6,979 bases of DNA from Victivallales bacterium (GTDB taxonomy: Bacteria > Verrucomicrobiota > Lentisphaeria > Oligosphaerales > Lenti-02). The translations under genes and the position numbers were made by a program. The notes below the pieces were generated by a model. It searched no databases and was not told the origin of the DNA. It worked only from the letters and a program-made list of their open reading frames with translations. Of this stretch, positions 5,616-6,979 are shown piece after piece. The first letter of the stretch is position 1; the number at the start of each line of letters is the position of its first letter. The stretch covers positions 1 through 6,979 of the forward strand of contig JABGQJ010000409.1 in assembly GCA_018648945.1 (NCBI GenBank), read 5' to 3'.

Positions 5616-6979
5616 ATGGGCCCGATGAACCTCGCCAAGACGATGGTCTCGACGTGTGCCCGGTGCGCTGACCGCACCTATCTGGCCGGCACGGTCGATG
5701 CGAACTACCGGGAGTGGCGTTTCCGTGAATTCCGGAGCCGGGTGGAACAGTGGGCCGCCGCCCTGGCTACCCATGGCGTGGGTGAAGGCGACCGCGTCGC
5801 CTTCATCACCCCGAAATCCCCGAACCAGACCTTCGCCTTCTATGCGGTCTGGTGGCTCGGGGCCATTGCCGTGCCCATCTCCGAAACCCTGGCCGATCTG
5901 GAGATGGCGTTCATCCTGCGCGACAGCGAGCCGACTGTCGTTCTCGTGGACGAGACCATGGCAGGCAAGGTGCGGCGGGTCACCGGCGGGGCGACCGAAT
6001 GCGTCTTCCGGTTCGCCTCCCTGAGCCAACCCACCGCCAGCCAGCGCCGGGAGCCTGTGGTCGGGGAGGCCGATGCCACCGCCGCATTGATCTACACCAG
6101 CGGCTCCACCGGCATGCCCAAGGGGGTCATGCTCTCCCACCGGAATCTCCTGGTCAACGCGCGCTCCTCCCTGGATTCCATGGATCTGAACGCGGCCGAC
6201 ACCTTCGTGTCTCTGCTCCCCTACTGGCACAGCTTCGCCCTCACGGTCGAGGTCGTGCTCTCCATGGAAGTCGGCTACCGCGTGACCATCCCCAAGGACC
6301 GCCGCGACTTCGCCAAGAACGTGGCCAACTACAAGCCCACTGTCATCCTCCTGGTTCCCCGCATCGCCGCCGCCTTGCTGACTGGCATCCGCAAGAAGCT
6401 CTCCAGCTCCTCCCCCGGCCTGCGCCGCCTGTTCGACCTTGCCCTGTACAACGCCTCCCGGATCTTCCACACCACCCCCGGCATGCGCGGCGGCATTCTG
6501 CGCATGCTCACCCACAAAGCGCTGTACGACCCCATCGTTTTCCGCAAGGTGCGCAGCCGGTTCGGTGGCTGCCTGCGCTTCTTCGTTTCCGGGGGCGCCC
6601 CGCTCGACCTGGAACCACAGCTGTTCTTCAAGTACGCGGGCGTCCCCATCCACCAAGGCTATGGCCTCACCGAATCCTCGCCCACCATCAGCGTCAACAG
6701 CGATGCCTCCCACCGCTTGGGCAGCTGTGGGTCCATGCTCTCCTGGCTTACTCCGGAAGGCGGCGGGGATTGGACATTCCTCGACGAGGAAGGCGATACC
6801 GGCAAGGATCGCCGCGGCGAACTGCTCGTGCGCGGCGACTGCGTCATGCAGGGCTACTGGCGGCACCGGGACGACAGCGCCAAGACCTGCCGCGACGGCT
6901 GGCTCCACACCGGCGACATGGGCTATGTCGAGGATGGCTTCCTCTTCCTCGATGGTCGCCAGGGCAACATGATCGTCCT
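5616..6979 (+). CDS. Long-chain acyl-CoA synthetase, AMP-binding family (3' end cut by window)
   Basis: The first 454 residues of an adenylate-forming enzyme that activates a carboxylic acid, most likely a fatty acid, with ATP and passes it to coenzyme A; cytoplasmic or membrane-associated. Family motifs appear in order: the N-terminal GVGEGDRVAF (54-63), the ATP-binding loop YTSGSTGMPKGVMLSH (160-175), LPYWHSF (201-207), SGGAPL (325-330), GYGLTE (348-353), and WLHTGD (429-434), whose Asp434 should hold the ribose hydroxyls. The start of the GR hinge motif (447-448) is just reached before the window ends. The long insert between LPYWHSF and SGGAPL (about 255-315) is closer to long-chain synthetases of the COG1022 type than to acetyl-CoA synthetases. 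The frame has no stop to the edge; about 100 to 150 C-terminal residues should lie outside. The ATG at 5616 has GAAGGA five bases upstream; an alternative ATG at 5625 would leave a 14-base gap. Chain length and acceptor (CoA or acyl carrier protein) cannot be decided. Confidence 0.9.
   Translation, partial: MGPMNLAKTMVSTCARCADRTYLAGTVDANYREWRFREFRSRVEQWAAALATHGVGEGDRVAFITPKSPNQTFAFYAVWWLGAIAVPISETLADLEMAFILRDSEPTVVLVDETMAGKVRRVTGGATECVFRFASLSQPTASQRREPVVGEADATAALIYTSGSTGMPKGVMLSHRNLLVNARSSLDSMDLNAADTFVSLLPYWHSFALTVEVVLSMEVGYRVTIPKDRRDFAKNVANYKPTVILLVPRIAAALLTGIRKKLSSSSPGLRRLFDLALYNASRIFHTTPGMRGGILRMLTHKALYDPIVFRKVRSRFGGCLRFFVSGGAPLDLEPQLFFKYAGVPIHQGYGLTESSPTISVNSDASHRLGSCGSMLSWLTPEGGGDWTFLDEEGDTGKDRRGELLVRGDCVMQGYWRHRDDSAKTCRDGWLHTGDMGYVEDGFLFLDGRQGNMIV

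Noticed and set aside
3900..6908. A 1002-codon open frame on the minus strand opposite the DUF4159 and acyl-CoA synthetase genes
   Set aside because: It runs through the intrinsic terminator and two real genes, has the biased composition of an antisense frame, and shows no recognisable domain.
1..6979. tRNA, rRNA, phage, defence or insertion-sequence genes
   Set aside because: No cloverleaf, ribosomal RNA segment, transposase, integrase, nuclease or toxin motif was seen on either strand; the four genes are ordinary metabolic or envelope families.

Overview
The window is GC-rich bacterial chromosome with four protein genes in two divergent pairs. Nothing in it looks viral, plasmid-borne or like a defence locus. 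The best guess at lineage is the Planctomycetota-Verrucomicrobiota-Lentisphaerota group. The reasons are a DUF4159 protein, a cytoplasmic GHL6/GH151-like glycoside hydrolase with an embedded beta-galactosidase-trimerisation-like domain, and an intergenic island of short degenerate tandem repeats of a style I associate with those phyla. This is inference from gene families; no ribosomal RNA or other marker gene is present.

Layout. On the minus strand, reading leftward, a class I/II PLP-dependent aminotransferase (3636 to 2323) is followed by a large glycoside-hydrolase-like protein (2091 to 73). The 231-base gap between them is almost filled by a 198-base composite repeat (2107-2304). Two imperfect inverted arms built of 8-base units enclose a 7-base tandem array, a 39-base unique piece and a 9-base tandem array. 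Positions 1-72, beyond the hydrolase stop, hold nothing I can support. The 305-base region 3637-3941 is a divergent promoter region with a candidate promoter for each direction and a perfect 10-base direct repeat.

On the plus strand, a secreted protein with two DUF4159 domains in tandem (3942-5483) ends at a strong intrinsic terminator (5510-5565). It is followed by the 5' two thirds or more of an acyl-CoA synthetase of the AMP-binding family (5616 to the window end).

How the genes work together. The DUF4159 gene is probably a single-gene transcript with its own promoter and terminator. The aminotransferase and hydrolase are co-directional and may be co-transcribed through the repeat, since no U-tract terminator lies between them. 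The four genes do not form an obvious pathway. The most unusual part of the window is the repeat island. It ends at the base next to the hydrolase ribosome-binding site, and it carries an 11-base sequence exactly complementary to the sequence around the hydrolase start codon, so it could influence expression of that gene.
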